DNA of 15,188 nucleotides from CAYRPN01 sp964426135 (GCA_964426135.1 CAYRPN010000138.1:1-15188), one strand, 5' to 3'. Shown: positions 6,698 to 14,556, numbered from the stretch's first letter. Notes: generated by a model not told the origin, from the letters alone. Translations and numbers: made by a program.

Positions 6698-7174
6698 TCA
6701 ATCCATGAAATGGCTGACCATGCCTATCGCCGCCCACAAGCCGATCAAAGAGAGCAAGATCGCCAACGCGGAGAACAAGCCGGCGCGCAGGTTCTTCGTG
6801 AACAAGAATATCAGGGCGAAGCAGAATGAGTTCAGCAGCAGGATCAACTGAAGAAACGGAAGCATCATTGCCGATTTAGTGATCAGGTCGCCTTCATATC
6901 GCCACAGCGGCAATTCCCGCTCGCGCCTCAAATGCGGGCCGAGGTAATGTGTGAAATAGAGTTCTGCGATGATCGTGAGCACCAGGATCGCGCCGGCACC
7001 GATCGCCATCCACCGAGCGAATCGCACGTCGCTTCGTTTCACATCCTGCCGACGTTGGAGCTCGCTTAAATCGAGCGACTGTCCGCACTCCGGGCAGGTG
7101 CTGGCTGGCGTGCCGCGCAGGTCGTAGTCGCAGCGCGGACAGGTGTAGCCGTCGTAGGGTCCAAGCTCCGCCAT
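6698..7174 (-). CDS. Zinc-ribbon membrane protein of unknown function
   Basis: The 158-residue product starts with a zinc ribbon, CPRCDYDLRG then CPECG (residues 12-31), of a kind very common at the N-terminus of planctomycete membrane proteins. Three membrane helices follow, at about 56-75, 102-125 and 132-155. The short C-terminus ends FMD. It lies 96 nt downstream of the SecA-like gene on the same strand and may be the last gene of that transcript, but the gap contains repeat sequence and the link is not secure. No catalytic motif is visible. Confidence 0.8.
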   Translation of the reverse strand: MAELGPYDGYTCPRCDYDLRGTPASTCPECGQSLDLSELQRRQDVKRSDVRFARWMAIGAGAILVLTIIAELYFTHYLGPHLRRERELPLWRYEGDLITKSAMMLPFLQLILLLNSFCFALIFLFTKNLRAGLFSALAILLSLIGLWAAIGMVSHFMD

Positions 7175-7221
7175 GGCGAATCTACGCGAAGGGGAAGGAG
7201 GGGTGCGTCGATTGGGAAAAG

Positions 7222-7256
7222 CGAGTAACGAGTAGAGTGGACGGTGCCCACCCTAC
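7222..7256. repeat. Repeat in the gap after the SecA-like gene
   Basis: Two adjacent heptamers, CGAGTAA (7222-7228) and CGAGTAG (7229-7235), are followed at 7237-7256 by the 20-mer that also occurs inside trpF at 315-334 (inverted, one mismatch). This is a short relic of the heptamer pattern seen in the three upstream spacers. Confidence 0.55.
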
Positions 7257-7270
7257 TCAACCGATTGCGC

Positions 7271-9331
7271 TCAATCCTCTCTCCCCGCAAACCCCAAAAA
7301 TTCATCCAGCCAGTCATCGCTCTTGAGCACGCCCCGGCGTTGCGACAGCGCCATGCGCAGGGCGCGCTTCTGGCACACCTTGAAGATGCGGCGTGACAGC
7401 GGATTGCTGATCTCGCCCTTCTTTGCCTTAAGCGTCTTCACTACGCCGCGCAACCAGCGCGGCAGGTAGCGCTTGAGTAATTCATCGTCCATGCTGGCGA
7501 AAGTGATGGCGCTGCCGGGATCGCCCTGGCGTCCGGCGCGGCCGTAGAGCTGGCGGTCGACGCGGCCGGAGTCGTTGTATTCCGTCGAGATGACGCACAG
7601 GCCTCCCAATTTCGCCACGCCGGGGCCCAGCTTGATGTCCGTGCCGCGGCCGGCCATGTTGGTCGCCACCGTGATCTTGCCTTCGCCGCCGGCCAGCGAC
7701 ACGATCTGCGCTTCCTCCTTGTGCCGCACGGCGTTGAGCACGCGATGCTCCAGGCCCAGGTCGGTCAGCCGCTTGCTGAGAATCTCGCTGCTGTCGACAT
7801 TGCGCGTGCCGACCAGGATGGGCCGGCCCGTGGCGTGCTCGCGCTGAATCTCGGCGACGATCGCGTCCCACTTCGCTTCCTTGCTTCCGAAGATGCGGTC
7901 CTTGTGGCGCGTGCGGATGCAAGGCTTGTTCGTGGGGATGACCACCGTGGGCCGGCGGTAAATCTGATAGAGCTCTGTGCGGCCTTCCCACGCGGTGCCG
8001 GTCATGCCGCTGAGCTTGCGATAGAGCCTGAAGAATCGCTGGAAACTGATGCGGGCGAACGTCGCCTTGGGCGGGTTCACCTCGATTTGTTCCTTCGCCT
8101 CCACCGCCTGGTGCAGCCCGTCGCGCCAGGTGCGATCGGGCATCAGGCGGCCGGTGAACTCATCGACGATGACGATCTTGTCCTTCTCGTCTTCCTCGTC
8201 CCACTGCACGACGTACTGCGTGTCCTTGTGAAAAAGTTCCTTGGCGGTGATCGCCTGCACGACGATTTCTTCGCGGCGACGGGCGCCGATCCAGATGCCG
8301 CCGTACGCCTCGGCCGCGTCGAGCGCCTTTTCCTTGCCGCTCTCCGTGAGCGTGATTTCGCGGTAGCGCAGGTCGATCGTGTAATCCTTGCCGGCGACCA
8401 GTTGCCGCGCCAGGTCGGCGGCCTGCACAAAGGCTTCGGTCTGCTCGGCGTTGGGCGAATCGCCGGAGATGATGAGCGGGGTGACGGCCTCGTCGATGAG
8501 GATGGAGTCCGCCTCGTCCACGATGCAGCATTCGAGGCCGCGGAGCACGAGTCGATCCGTGCCGCGTCCGCCGCCATAGGCGATCTTGTTCAGAATGGCG
8601 GCGGGCAGTCCCACGAGGTTGCCCAGCGAAAGCCGATCGCGCAGGAAATCGGCGGCGACTTCCTTGTTCGTGGAGTACGTCACATCGTTGTTGTAGGCGT
8701 TGCGCCGATCCATCGGCTGCATCTCGCCGGTGACGAAGCCGGCGGAGAGCCCGCAGAAGTTGTAGACCTTCGCCATTTCCGTGGCGTCGCGCTGGGCGAG
8801 GTAATCGTTGACGGTGAGGACATGGCAGCCCTTGCCGCGCCAGCCGGCGATCGTCGCCGGCAGCGTCGCCGACAGTGTCTTGCCTTCACCGGTCGCCATT
8901 TCCGCGATGCAGCCCGCCTCCATCGCCAGGCCGGAGCAGACCTGCACCAGGTACGGCCGCATGCCGACCTGCCGCCACGCCACTTCACGCACGATGGCGA
9001 AGGCGCGCTCCACGTCGGCCTTCTGGGCGCGGCCGCGGCGGAAGATCACGCGCATGTCCTCGCACTGCTCCTTCAGCCGCGCGTCGCTCAACTGCGAGAA
9101 ATCCCCTTCCATCGCCAGCACGCGCGCGGCGCTGCGCATCAGCTTGCCGAAGCGCGGCAGGCGCACGGCAAAGTTGCTCACCACGCGATCCCACGCCGCG
9201 TCGAGTCCCTGCGGCAATTTCTTGCGCCGCACCGACCGCATCGCCAGCATGCGCCACAGCCCGCTGGGCACATCCACCAGCGGCGGCGAGCCGGAGACAT
9301 CGATCGGGGTGTGGAGCGATGCTTGCGTCAT
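7271..9331 (-). CDS. SecA-like DEAD/motor ATPase without wing, finger and C-terminal linker
   Basis: The 686-residue product aligns to SecA from LSDARL (about residue 81) onward. Walker A MATGEGKTL is at 145-153, VNDYLAQRDA follows, Walker B IVDEADSILIDEA is at about 270-282, SGMTGTA is at about 441, TNMAGRGTDI is at about 557-566, and YGRAGRQGDPGS is at about 596-607. The protein ends about 70 residues later, within a segment resembling the first long scaffold helix (RRGVLKSDDWLDEF in place of the usual LLEYDDV region). The helical wing, the two-helix finger and the Cys-rich C-terminal tail of SecA (usually 800-900 or more residues) are therefore missing. ATG 9331 is chosen because AGGA lies 4 nt upstream; a TTG at 9364 would extend it into the repeat. 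Its neighbours are two HlyD-type adaptors, so it is more likely a dedicated motor than the housekeeping SecA. Confidence 0.9.
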   Translation of the reverse strand: MTQASLHTPIDVSGSPPLVDVPSGLWRMLAMRSVRRKKLPQGLDAAWDRVVSNFAVRLPRFGKLMRSAARVLAMEGDFSQLSDARLKEQCEDMRVIFRRGRAQKADVERAFAIVREVAWRQVGMRPYLVQVCSGLAMEAGCIAEMATGEGKTLSATLPATIAGWRGKGCHVLTVNDYLAQRDATEMAKVYNFCGLSAGFVTGEMQPMDRRNAYNNDVTYSTNKEVAADFLRDRLSLGNLVGLPAAILNKIAYGGGRGTDRLVLRGLECCIVDEADSILIDEAVTPLIISGDSPNAEQTEAFVQAADLARQLVAGKDYTIDLRYREITLTESGKEKALDAAEAYGGIWIGARRREEIVVQAITAKELFHKDTQYVVQWDEEDEKDKIVIVDEFTGRLMPDRTWRDGLHQAVEAKEQIEVNPPKATFARISFQRFFRLYRKLSGMTGTAWEGRTELYQIYRRPTVVIPTNKPCIRTRHKDRIFGSKEAKWDAIVAEIQREHATGRPILVGTRNVDSSEILSKRLTDLGLEHRVLNAVRHKEEAQIVSLAGGEGKITVATNMAGRGTDIKLGPGVAKLGGLCVISTEYNDSGRVDRQLYGRAGRQGDPGSAITFASMDDELLKRYLPRWLRGVVKTLKAKKGEISNPLSRRIFKVCQKRALRMALSQRRGVLKSDDWLDEFLGFAGRED

Positions 9332-9334
9332 TGG

Positions 9335-9338
9335 TCCT
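9335..9338 (-). promoter_or_regulatory. Ribosome binding site of the SecA-like gene
   Basis: AGGA lies four bases before ATG 9331 on the minus strand. It decides the start against the upstream TTG at 9364. Confidence 0.6.
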
Positions 9339-9364
9339 GGTGTGCGGTTGGAAAGCCAAGGCAA

Positions 9365-9479
9365 ATGTCTAATGCCGAATATCTAGTTTCGAGTGTTGAA
9401 TGGCGCAGGATGCACAACGCGATCATGCTTCCCTGCGACTAGACATTAGAAACTAGACAATCAACATTCGACATTCGCC
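9365..9479. repeat. Inverted pair of heptamer arrays, spacer between M50-HlyD and SecA-like genes
   Basis: The left array (9365-9399) is five degenerate 7-mers, for example ATGTCTA, ATGCCGA and GTGTTGA. The right array (9438-9479) is six 7-mers in the opposite orientation, for example ACTAGAC, ATTAGAA and ATTCGAC. The arms are partly complementary (TCTAGTTTC occurs on one strand in the left arm and on the other in the right arm) around a core at about 9400-9437. The block fills nearly the whole spacer. Confidence 0.75.
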
Positions 9480-9485
9480 TTGCTC

Positions 9486-11804
9486 CTACATTTTGAACCT
9501 TCGCTGCAGCAACTGCTTGAGCGAGCGCCACCACTGCACCGCCAGCGGCTTGGCGGGGGCTTCGAAGCGGACCATCACGCGCTGGCCGCTCTTCAGCGCG
9601 ATCAATTCAGGCATCGGCGGCGCTTCCTTGCCCAGCGCCTTCATTTCGTCCGCATGCTTCTGCCACGCGGCCAGCAGTTCCGCGTTGCGCTCTTCGATCA
9701 GGGGATCGATGCGCACTTCGAACACGGCTTCCTTGGTGCGGGTGCCGGTTTCGTCCTGCATGTCGACCTGCACGCTGCCACCGGCCAGGTAACCCAGCGC
9801 CTGCGAGGGCAACTGGTCGGAACCGGCGGGCAGGACGTCCTTCTGCGAGCGGATGACGCCGTCAAACGAATCGCCGGGCCGGCCGACGAGACGAATCTCC
9901 ACGCGGGCGTCACGCCCCTCCCGCACCGCCGGCACCCAGATCTCCGGCACGATGCGCGGGCCGAAGTCCTGGTCGGCAATCGCGCGGATGCGGAACTTGT
10001 CCGTGCTGGCGACGATGCCCAGTTCATCGCCGCGGCGGACGTAGGTGCCGATGCGCTGCTTGATGTTCGGCGAAATCCACTCGCCCTCGATCTTGCTCAG
10101 AAGCTTCAGCGAGGCGATGTCCGTCTGCACGCGCTGGTGCTGTTTTTCGATGGCGTCGAGCTTGTCCACCAGGCTCTTGGCCAGGCCCACTTCGTTGTCC
10201 GCGCGGGCCTGCTGCGTCTGCGTCTGGATCTCCCGCTTCAGCGCGACGAGCACGGCCAGCTGCGCTTCCAGTTCGCGGTTGTGGCACACGATCATCGCAG
10301 GACCGGCGGGCGTCACCTTCGTGCCCGACTCCAGCACGGACTCGATGTAGCCATCGGCGCCGGCATACGCCACGGCCAGATCGCGCGGCTCGATCACGCC
10401 CTCGGCGCGGTTGTAATCCGGATACGGCACGAAGCCCACGCCCCCGATCACGATCGCCAGGAACAGCAGCGTGGACGCGATGGCCCACGGCCGGGTGCGG
10501 GCGATTTCTTCACTCGTCGCCAGGTACTTGAACCACTTGAACGTCGGCGTGACCACCCAGCCCACGATGCCCGAAACCGCCAGGAACAACGCCACGACAA
10601 AGAGCACGTCCTGCAGCGCTTCCATCAGGTAGAGCATGATGGCGACGCTGACGAAGATGCGGTAGATGCCGCTGATCACCGCATAAGGCAGCATCCAGAA
10701 TCGCTCACCGCGGGTGTGGGCGGGGCTGCGGGGCTTGCGGGCGCGGTAGATGTATTTGCGGACGAGGTAATAGAGATAATCCTTGCTCCGCTGCGCGAGG
10801 TTGGGAATCTCCACCGCGTCCGACAACATGTAGTAACCGTCATATCGCAGCAACGGATTTGCGTTGAACATGATGGTGGACACGCTGGCGATGAAGATCA
10901 GGTTGAAGCAGATGTCGTTGATGATGGTACCGGGGGCGGTGTTGGCCCAGATGATGGCGGCGGTGGAGGCGATGAGCAGTTCGACGTACATGCCGCCGGC
11001 GCCGACGATGATGCGATGCCACTTGTTGCGGAAGGCCCAGGCGCTCGACGCATCGACATAGGGCACGGGCGCCATCACGAGCAGCATGATGCCCATGGTG
11101 TGGACTTCGCCGCCGGTGCCGCTGACCTTGCCGAAGCGTTTACACGCGAACCCGTGGCCGAACTCGTGAATCGCCTTGATGCCGGCGAAACACGCGTAGA
11201 GCAGGAAGATGTTCTCCGTCTGCAACAACGTCTGCGGCTGGGCGGCCTTGAAAAGCTCCTCCCAGTGTCCGGTCAGGTAGCTGAACCCGAAGCCCACGTA
11301 GAGCGCCCACAGCAGCAGCCCCGGCAGCGAAAAGAGCCAGCCCACCAGATGCACCCATTTTTCGAGGATCGGCTCCGGATCGAAAAGCGGAATGCGCATG
11401 AACAGCAGGTTCATCAGGTACCCGCCGACCTCGCGGCGGACGCGCTTGCGGTAGCGCTCAAACATGCCGGCCGAGTCGGCGGGCAGTTCGCATTGCAGCA
11501 GGTTGCTGGTGAAAAGCTGGCCGAGCAGTTGAATGGCTTCGCCCTGCGTCGGAGCGCGGTCGCCCAGTTGCTCGTTGGCGGCGGCCCAGACTTCGGCGAC
11601 GCTGCGGTTGCCGTCGAGCATCCCGATGAAGTGGTAACCGGCATCGTCCAGGCGGAAGAACTGATTATTCGTCGGATCGCGCAGCACGTACCACATGCGT
11701 CCGCGATAGTGCTGGCGATACGCCTGCACGACGGTGCGCAGCGCGGGCTTGAGCTCCGCGACGCGGTACCAGGACTCGGAGAATGTAGGTCTTTCTACAG
11801 ACAT
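9486..11804 (-). CDS. PqqD-like / M50 site-2 metalloprotease / HlyD fusion membrane protein
   Basis: The 772-residue product has three parts. Residues about 35-110 resemble a PqqD-like winged-helix peptide-binding domain (WYVLRDPTNNQFFRL). Residues about 150-460 form a polytopic membrane region with the M50 zinc motif HEFGH at 213-217 and the partner motif NPLLRYDG at 316-323 that brings the third ligand Asp. From about 467 a HlyD-like adaptor follows: barrel-forming strands, a helical hairpin at about 508-570, and a second barrel to the end. This is the organisation of proteins called putative peptide zinc metalloproteases, some of which work with secreted modified peptides (YydH type). ATG 11804 is favoured because the protein is recognisable from its first residues. 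There is no Shine-Dalgarno: the heptamer array directly precedes the start. It probably cleaves or exports a substrate together with the adaptor upstream and the SecA-like motor downstream. Confidence 0.88.
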   Translation of the reverse strand: MSVERPTFSESWYRVAELKPALRTVVQAYRQHYRGRMWYVLRDPTNNQFFRLDDAGYHFIGMLDGNRSVAEVWAAANEQLGDRAPTQGEAIQLLGQLFTSNLLQCELPADSAGMFERYRKRVRREVGGYLMNLLFMRIPLFDPEPILEKWVHLVGWLFSLPGLLLWALYVGFGFSYLTGHWEELFKAAQPQTLLQTENIFLLYACFAGIKAIHEFGHGFACKRFGKVSGTGGEVHTMGIMLLVMAPVPYVDASSAWAFRNKWHRIIVGAGGMYVELLIASTAAIIWANTAPGTIINDICFNLIFIASVSTIMFNANPLLRYDGYYMLSDAVEIPNLAQRSKDYLYYLVRKYIYRARKPRSPAHTRGERFWMLPYAVISGIYRIFVSVAIMLYLMEALQDVLFVVALFLAVSGIVGWVVTPTFKWFKYLATSEEIARTRPWAIASTLLFLAIVIGGVGFVPYPDYNRAEGVIEPRDLAVAYAGADGYIESVLESGTKVTPAGPAMIVCHNRELEAQLAVLVALKREIQTQTQQARADNEVGLAKSLVDKLDAIEKQHQRVQTDIASLKLLSKIEGEWISPNIKQRIGTYVRRGDELGIVASTDKFRIRAIADQDFGPRIVPEIWVPAVREGRDARVEIRLVGRPGDSFDGVIRSQKDVLPAGSDQLPSQALGYLAGGSVQVDMQDETGTRTKEAVFEVRIDPLIEERNAELLAAWQKHADEMKALGKEAPPMPELIALKSGQRVMVRFEAPAKPLAVQWWRSLKQLLQRRFKM

Positions 11805-11806
11805 TC

Positions 11807-11913
11807 AGCATTGAAAATTGAAAATTGAAAATTGAAAATTGAAAATTGGGGAAGCGAAGTCGCCTCGGAAACAATTTGCAATTTGCAATTGACAATTTTC
11901 TATTTGCAATCTC
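11807..11913. repeat. Inverted pair of heptamer arrays, spacer between the two HlyD-type genes
   Basis: Five perfect copies of AAAATTG (11814-11848), preceded by AGCATTG, face six copies of the complementary type CAATTTG/CAATTTT/CAATTGA (11872-11913) across a 23-nt GC-rich core. The array ends three bases before the M50 start codon and begins four bases from the stop of the upstream gene, so it occupies the complete spacer. Confidence 0.85.
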
Positions 11914-11916
11914 TCC

Positions 11917-13938
11917 TTAAAACCAGAGTTTCATCCTCAACCAATTCACCAGATCCCTCGTCCACAAATATCCATACGGCTTCCGGCCCACCTCGATCTT
12001 CGCCACGCCTTTGGCGCCGAGTTTCAGCCAGTCTTCTTTCAGTGCCAGTTTGAGCAGGTCCTGGTCGGTGAGCGTGGCGCGGACTTTGAATATGTTGGCC
12101 TGGTCCACGACTTCCGCCACCGGGTTGATGCGCTCCACCTCGAATGTGAAATACGTCCCAGGCTTGGCGGCCAGCGCCAGTTCGCCCGTGGAGTTCGCCA
12201 ATACGTCGGCGATGCGGTTCTCCGGCACAGCCAGGTCGGCGCGCACCGTTTCCAGCGGCGCGATCTCGAAGAGTTCCGTCTTCGGATCGACCGGCACGCC
12301 GATGCGCTGCTCCAGGTCGGTGCCCTTGACGATGACGCCGTCGATCAGGGCAACGATCTCCGACTGCTTGCGTTGATACTCCAGCAGGTTGATCTGCGCC
12401 TTGACCTGGTCCGCCTTGGCGAGGGCGATCTGCTCCTCCGCCTTTTTGCCGTCGCGCAAGGCCTGATTCGCTTCGGTGGTGTGGCTGGCGAGTTCGGCGC
12501 GGGCGTTGGCGATTTTCAGGGCGAGCTCGGCGGTGTCGAGCCGGGCGAGCACCTGGCCCTTGCGCACCTTTGAGCCGTTCTTGATGTAGTACTTCTTGTT
12601 GGGATCAAACTTCTTCACGGCAGCGGGGTCGGCGGCGATGGCGGCCGCATCCGCCTTCTGCAGTTCATCGATGAACGCGACATCCGTGCCGATTTCGAAG
12701 AGATAACCCTGGTACGGCGCGGTGATGACCTGACGCTCGGTCGCTTCGATGGTGCAGGTGGCGTCGATGCGGTCGGGGCCTTTCACAAAAATTGCGAAGC
12801 ACAGGAACCCCAGCACCGCGAGCATGATGAGCTTCAGCCAGGTGTGCTCCGAGCCCAGCGCGACCGCCACGCCCTTGCGCGTGCCGGCGGCGAGCTTGGC
12901 GCCGAACCAGCGATCGGTCTCGGAGAGTTCGATCAGCCGGGCCGCGATCAGGTCGCACATGAGGCGCAGCGTTTCGACTTCATCAAGCGTGAAAGGCTTG
13001 TCGATGGCTCGTTCGATGGTGAGCACGGCCGTCACCTTGCCATCGCGGCGCAGAGGCAGGCTCAACACCGTGGTGGGGCCGTGACGATTGGACAAGTCGT
13101 GCGCCGATCGGCTGACATAAGCCACCTGCGGAGCAGGCGGGTGGATGATCTCGACATCCTGGTCGAGGCATTCCTCCATCGCGCTTTCGATGTCCTGCAC
13201 GAGCTTCATCTTGCGCGTGAACTTTTCCGTGTGGCTCATCGCGGCCAGCTTGACGTAGCGGCCGCGCAGGAAGCCGATCGCGACGCGCTCGCCCTTCCAG
13301 CGCGAGGCGACTTCATTGCAAAGCGCCATGGCGGCGGCCCGCATCCGGCTGTGCTCGTTGAGCGACGCGAGCACTTCCATCGATTCGCGCAATCGCTGCA
13401 AGTCGACATTGCGCCGCGCCAGCGTCATGCGCATGTCGTAGAGATTGAGCAGACTGGTGGTCAGTTCCAGTCTCTCCCTGGCGCGGGCGATGATGGCGAG
13501 GTTGGGCGAATTGACGAGGAAGGCGGCGGTGCCGGTGAGGCCCCCGGAGTGAACGGGCAGCAGCACGAGATGGCGGCTGGGGGTCGGCTCGTACATGCCG
13601 CCCTGATTCGGCAGCGGCTGGACGACGGATTCGCGGCTGTTGGAGACCTGCACGGACGTTTCCACCGCGCGGGCCAGCCAGGTCGGTGCCGTCGCCCCGG
13701 GAGCGAGCATGGGATACACGGCCAGCACATCCACGCGATCCTGCGCGCTGCGGCGGAGGATGCCCGCGGCGTCGGCGGGGGCGATTCTGCACTGCACCTC
13801 GAGCATCGCCGCCAGGAATTTTTCCGGCGGGCCGTCGAACCGCGCGAGCTGTTCGATGATGTCGATCAGCGTCGCCGCGCGAGTCTGCGCGGACGGCTGC
13901 TGCGTCGTCGGCTGGATGGCGGTGGTGTTGGCGGCCAT
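11917..13938 (-). CDS. GAF-domain / HlyD-type membrane adaptor fusion
   Basis: The 673-residue product begins with two cytoplasmic regions that look like GAF domains (about 25-170 and 190-340; the second includes VLSLPLRRDGKVTAVLTIE, typical of the GAF core strands). One membrane helix follows at about 367-386, then a HlyD-like periplasmic adaptor: a first half-barrel (about 395-415), a second half (KVRKGQVLARLDTAEL, about 457-473), a helical hairpin at 467-530 and a C-terminal barrel to about 655. A 35-residue Ala/Asp/Lys-rich insertion separates the two halves of the lipoyl-like domain, which is unusual. Adaptors of this class bridge an inner-membrane exporter to the envelope; the attached GAF regions suggest that export is tied to a small-molecule or redox signal. 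The ATG at 13938 has no clear ribosome site. Confidence 0.85.
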   Translation of the reverse strand: MAANTTAIQPTTQQPSAQTRAATLIDIIEQLARFDGPPEKFLAAMLEVQCRIAPADAAGILRRSAQDRVDVLAVYPMLAPGATAPTWLARAVETSVQVSNSRESVVQPLPNQGGMYEPTPSRHLVLLPVHSGGLTGTAAFLVNSPNLAIIARARERLELTTSLLNLYDMRMTLARRNVDLQRLRESMEVLASLNEHSRMRAAAMALCNEVASRWKGERVAIGFLRGRYVKLAAMSHTEKFTRKMKLVQDIESAMEECLDQDVEIIHPPAPQVAYVSRSAHDLSNRHGPTTVLSLPLRRDGKVTAVLTIERAIDKPFTLDEVETLRLMCDLIAARLIELSETDRWFGAKLAAGTRKGVAVALGSEHTWLKLIMLAVLGFLCFAIFVKGPDRIDATCTIEATERQVITAPYQGYLFEIGTDVAFIDELQKADAAAIAADPAAVKKFDPNKKYYIKNGSKVRKGQVLARLDTAELALKIANARAELASHTTEANQALRDGKKAEEQIALAKADQVKAQINLLEYQRKQSEIVALIDGVIVKGTDLEQRIGVPVDPKTELFEIAPLETVRADLAVPENRIADVLANSTGELALAAKPGTYFTFEVERINPVAEVVDQANIFKVRATLTDQDLLKLALKEDWLKLGAKGVAKIEVGRKPYGYLWTRDLVNWLRMKLWF

Positions 13939-13954
13939 GCGGGGTCTTTCGGAG

Positions 13955-14155
13955 TTGAGCTATGAGCCGTTAGCCGTTAGCCGTTAGCTATCAGCCAGAA
14001 CTCTCGGTGACATCTACTTATCGGCATGGTACGCCGCAGCGACGGAGTTGCTATACGAGATCCCGTTCACATCTCTGAAAACACCGCGCACCCCGGATTA
14101 ACCAAGGGCTGATAGCAGGTAGCTAACGGCTTACGGCTTACGGCTAACGGCTTTT
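13955..14155. repeat. Inverted pair of heptamer arrays, spacer between DUF3467 and GAF-HlyD genes
   Basis: The left array (13955-13996) is six 7-mers such as ATGAGCC, GTTAGCC (twice) and ATCAGCC. The right array (14107-14155) is seven 7-mers of the complementary type such as GGCTGAT, AGCTAAC, GGCTTAC (twice) and GGCTAAC. The arms can pair over most of their length around a core of 110 nt (13997-14106) that is not repeated. Any promoter or leader for the downstream gene would sit in this core. Confidence 0.85.
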
Positions 14156-14161
14156 CTTCGC

Positions 14162-14545
14162 TTACTTCTTCACGCGATCCTGCACGTTCAGCTTCAACTC
14201 GCCGAAGCGCTCTTCGTGCTTGCGGACGATCTGGCCCAGCGTGATCGCGAGGCGCTTGGCGGTGAAGTAGTTGCAGATCACGCGGTTGGTGATGTCGAAC
14301 ATGATCTCCGCGGCCACATCGCCGGCGGGCTTGCCGTCAGCGCCGGGCTGGGCGGGCACCACCTGGTTCAAGCCGAGGTCGAGGATCACTTCGTCCGCCG
14401 TGGCGTTGGTGCGGAATGCGTTGGCGTAGCAGGTGGTCATGTTGCGCTGGTCGATGCGGAGGCGCACCTGCTGACCCGCAGCCTGGGCGGCCTGCGCTTC
14501 GGGGATGTGGGAATCGGGAACATCGGTGACGTTCTGCTTAGCCAT
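14162..14545 (-). CDS. DUF3467 family protein
   Basis: The 127-residue product matches the DUF3467 pattern as I recognise it: an opening LRID segment, then YANAFRTNATADEVILDLG in the middle, then a helix with NRVICNYFTAKRLAITLGQIV and a charged tail. It is cytoplasmic, with no signal or membrane segment. The ATG at 14545 is chosen because AGGAG lies 6 nt upstream, the best ribosome site in the window; a start at 14575 would run through that site. It is the first gene of the leftward cluster, 223 nt ahead of the GAF-HlyD gene. The family's function is not established; here it may be a chaperone, regulator or soluble component of the export machinery. Confidence 0.85.
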   Translation of the reverse strand: MAKQNVTDVPDSHIPEAQAAQAAGQQVRLRIDQRNMTTCYANAFRTNATADEVILDLGLNQVVPAQPGADGKPAGDVAAEIMFDITNRVICNYFTAKRLAITLGQIVRKHEERFGELKLNVQDRVKK

Positions 14546-14551
14546 GGAACA

Positions 14552-14556
14552 CTCCT
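14552..14556 (-). promoter_or_regulatory. Ribosome binding site of the DUF3467 gene
   Basis: AGGAG lies six bases before ATG 14545. It is the clearest Shine-Dalgarno in the window and suggests that this gene is translated strongly compared with the other cluster genes. Confidence 0.75.

Noticed and set aside
7721..9442. Plus-strand frame of 573 codons opposite the SecA-like gene
   Set aside because: It is antisense to unmistakable SecA motifs and has shadow composition.
9480..11828. Long plus-strand open frame (782 codons) opposite the M50-HlyD gene
   Set aside because: It is rich in His, Arg, Gln and Asp and has no family features. The minus strand carries clear motifs. It is an antisense shadow caused by high GC.
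12844..13965. Plus-strand frame of 373 codons opposite the GAF-HlyD gene
   Set aside because: It is an antisense shadow with His/Arg-rich translation and no recognisable domain.
13955..14155. CRISPR array
   Set aside because: The units are 7 bp with no spacers between them and the two arrays face each other. There are no cas genes.
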